Part shown: positions 16,975-26,012 of the stretch, piece after piece
How positions within the stretch are numbered: position 1 is the first letter of the stretch
Layout: the number at the start of each line of letters is the position of its first letter
Assembly (NCBI GenBank): GCA_900316395.1
Contig: ONCT01000010.1
Coordinates: 22,194 to 86,193 of the forward strand
DNA length: 64,000 nucleotides
Direction: 5' to 3'
From: an uncultured Lachnospiraceae bacterium
GTDB taxonomy: Bacteria; Bacillota; Clostridia; Lachnospirales; Lachnospiraceae
Translations under genes and position numbers: made by a program
Notes under the pieces: generated by a model
What the model was told of the DNA's origin: nothing
The model's input: only the letters and a program-made list of their open reading frames with translations
Databases searched by the model: none

Positions 16975-19330
16975 AGATATAATCTGGCTGATGAGTATCA
17001 AGGTACTTGTCAGCCGCTTTTTTATTCTTAACATATACGCCCTTGTAGGCGCCTGACAAGACTTCCTTATGCTTCTTCAATTCATCAGGTTCATCGTCAA
17101 TTACAAGCACCGTAGGCTTAGCTAAGGCCTTCTCAATCTCCTCACTGCTTAATAGCAACTCATCTGGTAAGAAATCAATTAAGGTTGCTTCACATTTCTC
17201 ATAGGAAATAGGCTTTGTTAGGTATTCATCAAAGCCCTCATCCTGATATATCTTAGCTGCTCCCGATGTGGCATCAGCAGTAAGGGCGATTACTGGCATA
17301 TCACCCTTAAGCCCCTCATCTACCATGGCATGAAGTGTCTCAACGCCATTCATATCAGGCATCATAATATCAAGAAGCACACAGTTATATCTACCATTAC
17401 GACGAAGCATCTCTAGACATTCTTCACCGCTAACTGCTGTATCCATCTTCATACGGGTTTCCTTCAGAAGATTGGTAATAACCTTAAGATTAAGTTCATT
17501 ATCATCAACAATTAGAATCCGCGCCTCAGGAGCCATTAGAGTTATTCTGCTTTCCTCTAGCTTCACTCTGCTCTCTATGCGCTTGGTAATATCTCCAATT
17601 GGCTCTGTTGATGTAATCTTCTGGCACAGATGCACTGTGAATGTAGTTCCCTTACCATATTCACTTGTCACATCTATATCACCATCCATCATTGTGACAA
17701 ATGTCTTGGCAATACTAAGGCCCAAGCCTGTGCCCTCTACCTTCTTATTCCTAATCTCATCAAGCCTTCGGAATGTAACAAAGAGGCTGTCCATATCCTC
17801 CTTCTTAATTCCGATTCCAGTATCTGCAACTGTGGCAATAAGCTCTATCATCCGAGATTTGTCAGGAATATCTTTATAGGAAATGTTAACATCTATGCTT
17901 CCCTGTTCAGTATATTTTATAGCATTGTTAATTATATTAATTAGAATCTGACGTAGTCTTAACTCATCTCCATAGAGATTCTCAGGAACATTTTCATCAA
18001 CTACAAGATTGAAAGCTAGCTTCTTATCCTTGGCTTTGTTAGCAACCATATTGTTAACATCTAATACCACATTACTTAGCTTATAATCTGCATTATTAAG
18101 CGTCATGGAACCAGCTTCAATCTTGGATATATCAAGAATATCATTTATTATTCCAAGAAGTGTCTGGCTGGCTGACTTAATATCGGATGCGTATTCCTTA
18201 ATTGCCTGGTCTGTTGCCTCTCGAAGAATCATTTCGTCCATTCCAATTATGGCATTAATAGGCGTCCTAATCTCATGAGACATATTAGCAAGGAATATAC
18301 TTTTTGTCTGGTTAGCTTTATTAGCCACATCAGTCATGCGTTCAAGCTCGTCCATCTTACTATGGAGATCAGTTACGTCGCTAATAACATACTGATATCC
18401 GGCTAAATCATTAGCCTCCATAATCTTAGTAACATTTACAGAATAGGTATTCTTATCTACGACATAATCGCCACCGCCGTTAGTACGAATCCTGTTAAGC
18501 TGTTCATCTTCTTCAATAAGGTTTATTTTCTTAAGAGAAGTTATCATTGTAGATGATAAATCATTGTGGAATATTATATTATTATCTGCATCTGTGACTA
18601 CGAGACCTAATGGTCCTGTATATACAACATTTTCAATAGCAGCCTGTATAGAGTCGAATATGTCGAACCTAAACAGAAGCACCGCTAAGGTTATTACAAT
18701 AGGCAGAATAAAATAAATTGTAAGGTCAATTCCAATATAATCTGTTGCATAATAAATCATTGTAGATATTAAGAACAGGGCCACAACTACAAGAATACAG
18801 ATTATCCTCTTCTTGGCAATACCCTTGTGCTTCCTAAAATTAACTGTGATAATAACCAGGCAGGCAACAAATATAACAAGCAAATCTAATGGGAATATAA
18901 CATTGATTACAATGAATTCAAATGTAGAAAGGGACGCCATCTGAGTAGAGACGCTGCTCCAGTCAGCAAAGGCGTAATTGTCAGAGTCGAGGTATAGAAA
19001 GACTGCAATTAATGCAGTAGTAACGGACGCCTGGATAATGTAGATGTATTTGGGAAGCTTGGCATTACATAGTTTTTCCACGAGTCTTAGTAGCAGAAGG
19101 GATGCCATGGCCATACCAATATTCTTAGTCTTGAATGCTATTACAGTCTCAGTTAAGTTATCCGAGTGATGCAGCATCAGAAGACCTACTTCAACGATTA
19201 GAAGTGCAGTAAAGAACATAACAGCAACAGCCTGTACCACAGATGGGTTAGACAATAGAATCTTAACAGTTATAGACGAGGTAATAATCAGTGTGATTGC
19301 ACAAATTGCAATATAGAAATAGTAATACAT
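16946..19330 (-). CDS. Hybrid sensor histidine kinase with 7TM sensor, PAS, kinase and receiver domains; second receiver truncated
   Basis: 794 residues with GGGGAGG before the ATG. Residues 1-222 hold about seven membrane helices (HisKA_7TM-like). A PAS-like region follows (about 235-330), then HisKA with phospho-acceptor His352 in ANMSHEIRTP, then HATPase_c (N box at 466-473, DTGIGI 503-508, GTGLGLSI 533-540). The first receiver has Asp-Asp at 609-610 and the acceptor Asp654 in VLLDIMMP. A second receiver starts at about 740 (TVLVIDDEPDE) but ends at 794: where L-D-Y-N-M-P would be expected it reads K-K-Y-N-D-N, so the acceptor Asp is missing. Next to the HPt and receiver genes it makes a phosphorelay. 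Confidence 0.88.
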   Translation of the reverse strand: MYYYFYIAICAITLIITSSITVKILLSNPSVVQAVAVMFFTALLIVEVGLLMLHHSDNLTETVIAFKTKNIGMAMASLLLLRLVEKLCNAKLPKYIYIIQASVTTALIAVFLYLDSDNYAFADWSSVSTQMASLSTFEFIVINVIFPLDLLVIFVACLVIITVNFRKHKGIAKKRIICILVVVALFLISTMIYYATDYIGIDLTIYFILPIVITLAVLLFRFDIFDSIQAAIENVVYTGPLGLVVTDADNNIIFHNDLSSTMITSLKKINLIEEDEQLNRIRTNGGGDYVVDKNTYSVNVTKIMEANDLAGYQYVISDVTDLHSKMDELERMTDVANKANQTKSIFLANMSHEIRTPINAIIGMDEMILREATDQAIKEYASDIKSASQTLLGIINDILDISKIEAGSMTLNNADYKLSNVVLDVNNMVANKAKDKKLAFNLVVDENVPENLYGDELRLRQILINIINNAIKYTEQGSIDVNISYKDIPDKSRMIELIATVADTGIGIKKEDMDSLFVTFRRLDEIRNKKVEGTGLGLSIAKTFVTMMDGDIDVTSEYGKGTTFTVHLCQKITSTEPIGDITKRIESRVKLEESRITLMAPEARILIVDDNELNLKVITNLLKETRMKMDTAVSGEECLEMLRRNGRYNCVLLDIMMPDMNGVETLHAMVDEGLKGDMPVIALTADATSGAAKIYQDEGFDEYLTKPISYEKCEATLIDFLPDELLLSSEEIEKALAKPTVLVIDDEPDELKKHKEVLSGAYKGVYVKNKKAADKYLDTHQPDYIFKKYNDNKN

Positions 19331-19351
19331 AAAAACCTCCCCACCAATATA

Positions 19352-19984
19352 CTAGAGATTAATATTGTTCTGGGCTTCCTTAGCCTCTGCTGCGGCCTCC
19401 TCATAGTCGAAGCCCTCGATATAATCCTTGGCCATATCGATATGATTCTTAATAATTATATCAACGCTGTATCCATCTAATTCTCCAAGAATATCCTTAG
19501 CCTTGTCATCATCGAAGTCATCGCAGCTTGATATGAACTCATCAAGAAGCTCATATACCTTCTTGTCATCAGCCACCTTCTCTTCAGGCTCCTTAGCCTT
19601 ATCATCTGTCAAATGTTCATTAATGAAGCCTACCACTTCCTTGTACTTCTGTAGGAGTAGAGCATTTGCTTTCTCGAACTCAGCCTTCTCTCTCTCATTA
19701 GGCTCAACTGCAGTGTATTTCTTCCCTAGCTCTTCACACTTTAAAGCAAGTTCAGCGCCATCTTCAATTCCAATTGTTCTGAAATTACTCTTAAGGGAAT
19801 GAACAAGTGTAGTATAATGTACAAGCTGATACATCTCGAAATTAGATACAATCTCGAATTCATTCTTCACATAAGACTGAGCAAAGGTCTTAAGGGCTAA
19901 CTCATAGTCCTTACCGCCACCTGTATATCTTGCGCCTAGTCCTAGGTCAAATCCATATTCTCTGAATTCCCTTTCGTTAATCAT
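19352..19984 (-). CDS. Histidine phosphotransfer (HPt) domain protein
   Basis: 210 residues, soluble. An HPt four-helix bundle is recognisable around VHSLKSNFRTIG, with His62 as the likely phospho-accepting residue and GAELALKCEELGK as the next helix. The C-terminal 100 residues are acidic, helical and not recognised. It lies 21 bp upstream of the hybrid kinase and 8 bp downstream of the single-domain receiver, so it should carry phosphate between the kinase's receiver and that protein or another output. Confidence 0.75.
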   Translation of the reverse strand: MINEREFREYGFDLGLGARYTGGGKDYELALKTFAQSYVKNEFEIVSNFEMYQLVHYTTLVHSLKSNFRTIGIEDGAELALKCEELGKKYTAVEPNEREKAEFEKANALLLQKYKEVVGFINEHLTDDKAKEPEEKVADDKKVYELLDEFISSCDDFDDDKAKDILGELDGYSVDIIIKNHIDMAKDYIEGFDYEEAAAEAKEAQNNINL

Positions 19985-19992
19985 ACATCCCC

Positions 19993-20367
19993 CTATCCAA
20001 GAATATCCATAATCTTGTTAACTAAATCCTTCTTAGATGCCGGCTTAACAATGTAGCCTGCCGGCTTTAATTCCGTTAAGGTCTTAACTACAACCTTCTT
20101 CTCCGTCACACCTGTTAGAAATACAACAGGAATATCCTTCGTCTTAGGATTATCTCTCAGCTTATAGAATACCTGCGCTCCCGATTCTTCCGGCATCAAA
20201 AAGTCAAGAAATATCAAGTCGCATTGGTGATTTTCTAAGAACTTAATACATGACTTTCCTGAATTTACTGCAGTAACATCATAGAATTCCTTAAGTATCT
20301 TCTTCATGTTATTAAGCTGCATAACATCGTCATCAACTACAAGTATTCTCTTTCTATCATCGCTCAT
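19993..20367 (-). CDS. Single-domain response regulator (CheY-like receiver)
   Basis: 124 residues, all receiver domain: acidic pocket VVDDDV (11-16), acceptor Asp55 in IFLDFLMP, Thr in FLTG, and the conserved Lys in YIVKPASKKD. There is no output domain, so signalling is by protein contact or as a phosphorelay intermediate. It follows truA by about 20 bp on the same strand and precedes the HPt and hybrid kinase genes. Confidence 0.88.
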   Translation of the reverse strand: MSDDRKRILVVDDDVMQLNNMKKILKEFYDVTAVNSGKSCIKFLENHQCDLIFLDFLMPEESGAQVFYKLRDNPKTKDIPVVFLTGVTEKKVVVKTLTELKPAGYIVKPASKKDLVNKIMDILG

Positions 20368-20388
20368 ATAGATACCTCTTCTAGTATA

Positions 20389-21123
20389 TTAGATATATCT
20401 TATCTCCATAAGTGTAAGTCCATGGGCTGGTGCTGTAGGGCCAGCATTTGCTCTGTCCTTAGACTCAATTATTCCTTCTATCTCTTCTGGCTTAATGGCG
20501 CCGGCGCCAACCTTAATTAAGGTTCCTGCAATAATCCTAACCATATTATACAAGAATCCATCCCCTACACATCTTATTATAATCTCGTCATTATCAAGTC
20601 GCACACTAACCTCATGTAATGTCCTTGTAAATGTCTTAACCTGTGCGTTAGCCGAACAAAATGCCGAGAAATCATGTGTTCCTTCAAAATGTGGTGCCGC
20701 AAGAATCATAGCATCTGTATCTAACTTGTGATGGTAATGATATGTATTAAGCCTTCTTGTAGGATCATTAAATGACCTGTTAAGTATGCGATATTCATAG
20801 GTCTTAATGGAATCTACAAGATGGGGATGCCAGTCATCATCCACTCTGCAGGAATCTACAACTACAATGTCCTCTGGAATCCTTGTATTAAGGGCATAGC
20901 TAATTCTTGTAGGCTCCATTCTCAACTCCACGTCGAATATAGCCACATTTCCCAGGGAATGAACACCTGAGTCTGTTCGGCTTGCCCCAAGGACGCTTAT
21001 AGGCTGCTCAAACAGGTCTGACAATGCCTTATTAAGCACCTCTTCAATTGTTATTCCATTAGGTTGCACCTGCCAGCCATGATAATTAGTACCGTCATAG
21101 GCAACCGTAAGCTTTATTCTCAT
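20389..21123 (-). CDS. truA: tRNA pseudouridine(38-40) synthase
   Basis: 244 residues, the normal TruA length. The catalytic Asp51 is in GASRTDSGVHSLGN, N-terminal substrate-binding AYDGTNYHGWQ is intact, and the C-terminal FLYNMVRIIAGTLIKVG and GPTAPAHGLTL motifs are present. It isomerises uridines in the anticodon arm. It follows ecfT as in many Firmicutes, but the usual rplM-rpsI pair does not come next; a phosphorelay does. Confidence 0.95.
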   Translation of the reverse strand: MRIKLTVAYDGTNYHGWQVQPNGITIEEVLNKALSDLFEQPISVLGASRTDSGVHSLGNVAIFDVELRMEPTRISYALNTRIPEDIVVVDSCRVDDDWHPHLVDSIKTYEYRILNRSFNDPTRRLNTYHYHHKLDTDAMILAAPHFEGTHDFSAFCSANAQVKTFTRTLHEVSVRLDNDEIIIRCVGDGFLYNMVRIIAGTLIKVGAGAIKPEEIEGIIESKDRANAGPTAPAHGLTLMEIRYI

Positions 21124-21165
21124 AATATCTATCCTAATTGATAAGGTCGATGTGGGAGATGCAAA

Positions 21166-22008
21166 CTACATCCCAAGCATATTAGCAAATAAATCGCTCA
21201 CATATCTATTATATAAGATGTTAGATACAATTGTTGCTGCAAGGAAGAGGCCCTCTATAACATAGGCCCTGTGGTCGTAAGCATTATAGCTTAGGGGCTT
21301 CATCTTGGTTCTGCCCTCTCCTCCATTGTAGCAGCGAGCCTCCATAGCAAGGGCTAAGTCATTGGCCCTACGAAATGCTGATACAAACAGTGGCACAAGT
21401 ATAGGAACCATATTCTTGGCTCTCTTGAAGACACCGCCCGATTCGAAGTCGGCCCCTCTTGCCATCTGCGCCTTCATAATCTTGTCTGTCTCTTCCACAA
21501 GAATAGGTATAAATCTAAGAGCAATAGACATCATCATTGCAATCTCGTGTACTGGTATCTTAACCTTATTCATAAATCCTAAGGACTTCTCTAATCCATC
21601 TGTTAACTGATTAGGTGTGGTTGTAAGAGTCATAACAGATGTACCTACAATTAAGTATGTCATCCTTATTATCATGAATATACAATTCTTAATACCTACA
21701 TCAGTAATTCGAAAAATCCAAAACTGAACAATAACATTTCCAGGAGTTAGAAATAAATTGAATATTCCTGCAACAACAAGCAGCATAACGATTGCTCTAA
21801 GCCCCTTAAGCATAAATGAAAGTGGCACATGAGATAAAGCAATAAATGTTATTAAAAATGCTGTTACAACAACAATAGAGAACACATTGTTGGCCAGAAA
21901 TACTGTCACAATAAAAACAAGTGCCCCCATCAGCTTCACTCTTGGGTCAAGCTTATGTATTATTGAATCACCTGGATAATATTGTCCTATTGTTAATTCT
22001 CTAAACAT
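21166..22008 (-). CDS. ecfT: Energy-coupling factor transporter transmembrane protein EcfT
   Basis: 280 residues. An N-terminal signature (GQYYPGDSIIHKLDPRVKL) is followed by membrane helices, and the two cytoplasmic Ala-Arg coupling motifs appear at AQMARGADFESGG and AMEARCYNGG. EcfT joins the EcfA1-EcfA2 ATPase pair to exchangeable vitamin-binding S components; no S component is encoded in this cluster, so it should be the shared group II module. It is 16 bp downstream of ecfA2. Confidence 0.95.
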   Translation of the reverse strand: MFRELTIGQYYPGDSIIHKLDPRVKLMGALVFIVTVFLANNVFSIVVVTAFLITFIALSHVPLSFMLKGLRAIVMLLVVAGIFNLFLTPGNVIVQFWIFRITDVGIKNCIFMIIRMTYLIVGTSVMTLTTTPNQLTDGLEKSLGFMNKVKIPVHEIAMMMSIALRFIPILVEETDKIMKAQMARGADFESGGVFKRAKNMVPILVPLFVSAFRRANDLALAMEARCYNGGEGRTKMKPLSYNAYDHRAYVIEGLFLAATIVSNILYNRYVSDLFANMLGM

Positions 22009-22024
22009 TTATATTATCTTTCCT

Positions 22025-22888
22025 CTAGTTCTTACCGTAAAGGGAAAGTATTTCCTTCTTCGCCTCTTCTACCGTAGTAGCTTCAGTAGAAACATCAAAC
22101 CCAAAACTTCTTAAGTCATTCATAAGATATGTTATCTGAGGGGCTCTAAGTCCCATCTTTTCAAGTTCCTTGTAGTTTTTATATACTTCCTTAGGAGTAT
22201 CGTCAAACTGGACCTGTCCCTCATTCATTACAATTATTCTGTCAACAAGTCTCGCAATATCCTCCATACTATGAGACACAAGAACTACAGTATTACCAGT
22301 CTTCTCATGCATATCCTTAATCATATCAAGGATATCGTCTCTTCCCTTAGGGTCAAGACCTGCTGTTGGCTCGTCTAGAATAAGTATGTCAGGCTTCATT
22401 GCAAGCACACCTGCAATTGCTGCCCTTCTCTTCTGCCCACCTGATAAGTCAAATGGAGATGCAGAAATCAAATCCTCTGGGAAACCAACAAGTCTTAAAG
22501 CTTCATAAACCCTGTCATCAATCTCTTCCTTGCTTAAACCAAGATTCTTAGGGCCAAAGCATATATCTTCAAATACTGTTGGCTCAAAAAGCTGATGTTC
22601 TGGGTATTGGAATACCATTCCCACCTTGCTTCTTAGCTCCTTCTTCGGAAAGTCCTTCTCAGAAGTGTCCTTACCATTAAAATAAATGGTTCCACTTGTA
22701 GGGGTAAGAAGACCGTTCATATGCTGAATCAGAGTCGACTTACCAGAACCCGTATGACCAATAATTCCAAGGAATTCGTTATCTTCAATTTTCAGTGAAA
22801 CATCCTTAATTGCATCCTTAATTGCAACTGTCTCGTATGCATTTCCTGGTGAATACACATGTGAGACCTTATCTAATATTAGTGACAT
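22025..22888 (-). CDS. ecfA2: Energy-coupling factor transporter ATPase EcfA2
   Basis: 287 residues: Walker A GHTGSGKST, Q-loop region VFQYPEHQLFEPT, signature LSGGQKRRAAIAG, Walker B LILDEPTAGLDP, switch His in LVSHSM. The YPEHQLFEPTV stretch and the C-terminal domain fit the A2 subunit. Partner of EcfA1 upstream and EcfT downstream. A hairpin repeat lies between it and ecfA1, leaving a 131-bp gap. Confidence 0.93.
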   Translation of the reverse strand: MSLILDKVSHVYSPGNAYETVAIKDAIKDVSLKIEDNEFLGIIGHTGSGKSTLIQHMNGLLTPTSGTIYFNGKDTSEKDFPKKELRSKVGMVFQYPEHQLFEPTVFEDICFGPKNLGLSKEEIDDRVYEALRLVGFPEDLISASPFDLSGGQKRRAAIAGVLAMKPDILILDEPTAGLDPKGRDDILDMIKDMHEKTGNTVVLVSHSMEDIARLVDRIIVMNEGQVQFDDTPKEVYKNYKELEKMGLRAPQITYLMNDLRSFGFDVSTEATTVEEAKKEILSLYGKN

Positions 22889-22903
22889 ATCTAATCCTTT
22901 ATC

Positions 22904-22971
22904 GTGTAGGGATGTAATGTCCCCACCGGCTCATACAAAAAATCGCCTTGTGGGGCATTACATCCCTACAC
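22904..22971. repeat. Long imperfect palindrome (MITE/REP-like) between ecfA1 and ecfA2
   Basis: The left arm GTGTAGGGATGTAATGTCCC (22904-22923, continuing CAC) and the right arm GTGGGGCATTACATCCCTAC (22950-22969, continuing AC) pair over about 22 bp with one mismatch or bulge, around a 23-bp loop. It resembles the GTAGGG...CCCTAC palindromes found dispersed in many bacterial genomes. The transcript would fold into a strong stem within the operon. Confidence 0.8.
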
Positions 22972-23019
22972 TATATAATATTACTTCTACTTGTGGGCAT
23001 ACAAGAAATCCATACTTCG

Positions 23020-23874
23020 TCATGATGACAAACTAGCCAGGGCCTGCACTAACTCTTCTCTTGTGAGAATGCCATCGCCAATGTTAAGACCTGACTTCTT
23101 AAGTTCGTGGGCTAAAAGTGTAACCTGTGGCACGTCAAGACTTAATTCGCTAAGTCTTTCCACCTGAGAGAATACTTCCCTAGGCGTACCCTTAAGGGCA
23201 ACCTTTCCCTTCTCCATTACAAACACTCTGTCTGCACCTATTACTTCCTCCATGTAATGAGTTATAAGTATAACTGTTACATGCTTTTCTCTATTAAGCT
23301 GATGAAGGGCTTCAATTACCTCTGTTCGTCCAACTGGGTCAAGCATAGCCGTCGGCTCATCAGCAATGATACACATAGGCTCCATTGCCATTACACCTGC
23401 TATTGCAACCCTCTGCTTCTGACCTCCTGAAAGCTTATTAGGAGAGTGGTCTCTGTATTCCCACATTCCCACAGCCTTAAGGCTTCTAATGACTCTCTCC
23501 CATATCTCATCAGTAGGTACACCTATATTCTCAGGCCCGAATCCAACATCCTCTTCCACCAGACTTGCTATAATCTGGTTGTCAGGGTTCTGGAATACCA
23601 TTCCAGCCTTCTGCCTAACCTCCATAACCCGTTCTTCTTCTGAGGTGTCTATTCCATCCACATATATTGTTCCTTCACTTGGGGTAAGAAGTGCATTAAG
23701 AAGCTTGGCAAATGTTGATTTGCCAGAGCCATTATGACCTAAGACACAGATAAATTGCCCCTTCTCAACATCAAGACTTACTTTGTCAAGGGCAACACTT
23801 ATATCTTCTATATTATCTTCTTCATCTCTTCTTATATATTGATAAGACACATCCTGTGCTTTAATTATTCCCAT
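23020..23874 (-). CDS. ecfA1: Energy-coupling factor transporter ATPase EcfA1
   Basis: 284 residues: Walker A GHNGSGKST, VFQNPDNQIIASLVEEDVGFGPEN (only part of the A1 signature is quoted here as VFQNPDNQ), LSGGQKQRVAIAG, Walker B CIIADEPTAMLDP and the switch His in LITHYM. It couples ATP hydrolysis to S-component toppling together with EcfA2 and EcfT. The start overlaps the 3' end of trmL by 10 bp. Confidence 0.93.
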   Translation of the reverse strand: MGIIKAQDVSYQYIRRDEEDNIEDISVALDKVSLDVEKGQFICVLGHNGSGKSTFAKLLNALLTPSEGTIYVDGIDTSEEERVMEVRQKAGMVFQNPDNQIIASLVEEDVGFGPENIGVPTDEIWERVIRSLKAVGMWEYRDHSPNKLSGGQKQRVAIAGVMAMEPMCIIADEPTAMLDPVGRTEVIEALHQLNREKHVTVILITHYMEEVIGADRVFVMEKGKVALKGTPREVFSQVERLSELSLDVPQVTLLAHELKKSGLNIGDGILTREELVQALASLSS

Positions 23875-24362
23875 GACAGTCTATGTAATTCTCCCTTTTT
23901 TTGAAGCTGTGCGAAATCCTGTTGACGCAGGGCCTCGTATAGCACAATTGCAACTGAATTAGCAAGATTAAGGGAGCGAATCTCTTCCTCCATTGGTATT
24001 CTGACACATTTGTTAGGATGCTGAATTAGAATCTCCTCAGGAATTCCCGCACCTTCCTTGCCAAACATTATATAATCTCCATCTAAGTAGCTTACATCAG
24101 TATAGACATTTCTCGCCTTAGTTGTAGCCATATAGATATTAGCATCCGGATTCTTCTCTAAGAAATCATTCCAATCATCATATATGGTTACATCCAGGTT
24201 ATTCCAATAATCCATTCCTGCCCTCTTAAGATGCTTGTCATTAATGACAAACCCCATAGGCTCAATCAGATGAAGTCTTGTTCCTGTAGCATAACATGTT
24301 CGCCCGATATTACCTGTATTAGGTGCAATCTCGGGCTCGTGTAAGACAATATTAAGAGCCAC
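23865..24362 (-). CDS. trmL: tRNA (cytidine/uridine(34)-2'-O)-methyltransferase TrmL
   Basis: 165 residues, typical for this single-domain SPOUT enzyme. Motifs: IVLHEPEIAPNTGNIGRTC at the N-terminus, MFGKEGAGIP (SAM knot), and IRSLNLANSVAIVLYEALRQ at the C-terminus. It methylates the wobble ribose of tRNA-Leu isoacceptors in the characterised homologues. It overlaps the aminotransferase gene by 11 bp and ecfA1 by 10 bp, so translation is likely coupled. Confidence 0.93.
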   Translation of the reverse strand: MALNIVLHEPEIAPNTGNIGRTCYATGTRLHLIEPMGFVINDKHLKRAGMDYWNNLDVTIYDDWNDFLEKNPDANIYMATTKARNVYTDVSYLDGDYIMFGKEGAGIPEEILIQHPNKCVRIPMEEEIRSLNLANSVAIVLYEALRQQDFAQLQKKGELHRLSWE

Positions 24363-25530
24363 TTTGTTCCGCCCTCAATTCGTTAATGAATTCTTCTATC
24401 CTGTCAAGCGCTTCCTTAAGATTGCTTAGGGAATAAGCATAGGAAATACGTAGGAATCCTTCTCCACAAGCTCCGAAGGCAGTACCTGGAACAACAGCCA
24501 CCTTCTTAGTCTTAAGTAGACGTGTAGCGAATTCATCAGAAGTCATACCGAATTCTTTAATTGATGGGAACATATAAAATGCGCCAAAAGGCTCAAAGCA
24601 TTTTACACCCATCTCCTTAAAACGATGCATCAAATATCTGCGCCTGTCATTATATTCCTCTCTCATATCAGAGACCTCTCTGTCGCAGTCTCTAATAGCT
24701 GTAACAGCCGCATACTGGCTTGTTGTAGGAGCGCACATAATAGCATACTGATGGATTTTCAGCATTTGCTCAATAATAATCTTAGGGGCACAGGCATAAC
24801 CAAGTCTCCAACCTGTCATGGCGTGAGATTTAGAGAAACCGTTGATCAATACAGTTCTCTCTCTCATACCAGGAATGCTTGCTATACTAACATGCTTATC
24901 AAGATATGTAAGCTCTGAATATATCTCATCTGAGAGCACGAATAAGTCATGGTCAATTACAACCTTGGCAATTGCCTCTAGCTCCTCCTTCTCTAAGACA
25001 GCTCCTGTTGGGTTATTAGGAAATGGCAATATTATCACCTTAGTCTTGTCAGTAATATGCTCCTCTAACTCCTTAGCTGTGAGACGGAAGTCGTTCTCTT
25101 CCTTCAAGTCAATGGTAACAGGAGTTCCATTTGCCATAATTGTACATGGTACATAGCATACGAAGCTAGGCTGAGGAATTAGCACCTCATCACCAGGCTC
25201 AAGCATTGCACGAAGGGCAATATCAATGGCCTCGGAACCACCAACTGTTATTAACATTTCCTCGTAAGGGTCATATTCTAGTTCAAATCTTCTTACTAAG
25301 TACTTCGCAATCTCTACCTTAAGCTCCTTAAGTCCGGCATTACTTGTGTAAAATGTTCTTCCCTGCTCAAGAGAATAAATTGCCTCATCACGTACTCTCC
25401 AAGGAGTATCAAAATCAGGCTCTCCAACACCAAGTGAGATGGCATCTGTCATCTCGCTTACAATATCGAAGAACTTCCTTATCCCTGAAGGCTCTATATC
25501 AACTATTCTGCTATTTAATGGATTTCTCAT
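24352..25530 (-). CDS. PLP-dependent class I/II aminotransferase
   Basis: 392 residues of fold type I. The PLP-binding Lys is Lys234 in INGFSKSHAMTGWRLGY. Other family landmarks are SLGVGEPDFDTP at 32-43, YTSNAGLKEL, PNNPTGAV (171-178), SDEIYSELTY and, near the end, FLRISYA. It belongs to the aspartate/aromatic aminotransferase subgroup often placed next to an Lrp/AsnC regulator in Firmicutes. The exact amino acid substrate is not evident. It overlaps the regulator gene by 4 bp. Confidence 0.9.
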   Translation of the reverse strand: MRNPLNSRIVDIEPSGIRKFFDIVSEMTDAISLGVGEPDFDTPWRVRDEAIYSLEQGRTFYTSNAGLKELKVEIAKYLVRRFELEYDPYEEMLITVGGSEAIDIALRAMLEPGDEVLIPQPSFVCYVPCTIMANGTPVTIDLKEENDFRLTAKELEEHITDKTKVIILPFPNNPTGAVLEKEELEAIAKVVIDHDLFVLSDEIYSELTYLDKHVSIASIPGMRERTVLINGFSKSHAMTGWRLGYACAPKIIIEQMLKIHQYAIMCAPTTSQYAAVTAIRDCDREVSDMREEYNDRRRYLMHRFKEMGVKCFEPFGAFYMFPSIKEFGMTSDEFATRLLKTKKVAVVPGTAFGACGEGFLRISYAYSLSNLKEALDRIEEFINELRAEQSGS

Positions 25531-26012
25531 GGTAAAATCAACGCCCTTTCATCCTTGTGACCTGCCTGCATTACAGTTCCATGGTCTTTGTATTTCTTCA
25601 AAATAAAATTAGTCTTAGTGCTTAATATTGACTCTAACGGTGACAGCTTGGCTGATACGAATTCTGACACCTCTCTTAATGTCTTACCTTCGATAATAAC
25701 CATAAAGTCAAATCCACCTGATATAAGATATAACGCATTTACCTCAGGGTAGTGATAGATGTGCTCTGCCACCTTGTCGAATCCCATACCTCTCTGAGGT
25801 GTAACTCTAACCTCAATTAAGGCTGTTACCTTCTCAACACCTACCTTGTCCCAGTTAATAAGCGTATGATAACCGCAGATTATATTCTTGCTCTCCAATT
25901 CCTCTAGGGCGTTCATAACGCTTGCTTCATCTGCATCCACAAGCACCGCCAGTTCGTGAAGGTCAATTCTACTGTTCTTCTCAATGTAATTAAGTATCTT
26001 CTCTTCCATCAT
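25527..26012 (-). CDS. Lrp/AsnC family transcriptional regulator
   Basis: 161 residues. Residues 1-60 form the winged helix (ILNYIEKNSRIDLHELAVLV; EASVMNALEELESKNIICGY). The rest is the RAM/AsnC ligand-binding domain (VTALIEVRVTPQRGMGFDKV; ALYLISGGFDFMVIIEG). It overlaps both neighbours by 4 bp, so it is translated with the aminotransferase whose operon it probably controls in response to an amino acid. Confidence 0.92.
   Translation of the reverse strand: MMEEKILNYIEKNSRIDLHELAVLVDADEASVMNALEELESKNIICGYHTLINWDKVGVEKVTALIEVRVTPQRGMGFDKVAEHIYHYPEVNALYLISGGFDFMVIIEGKTLREVSEFVSAKLSPLESILSTKTNFILKKYKDHGTVMQAGHKDERALILP

Noticed and set aside
16822..17034. Separate small genes in the overlap of the DUF975-CmpB and kinase genes
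   Set aside because: Short frames with no ribosome binding site that only shadow the two real genes.
21166..24362. Second vitamin-specific ECF cluster with its own S component
   Set aside because: Separate EcfA1, EcfA2 and EcfT with no S gene between or beside them fits the shared group II module.
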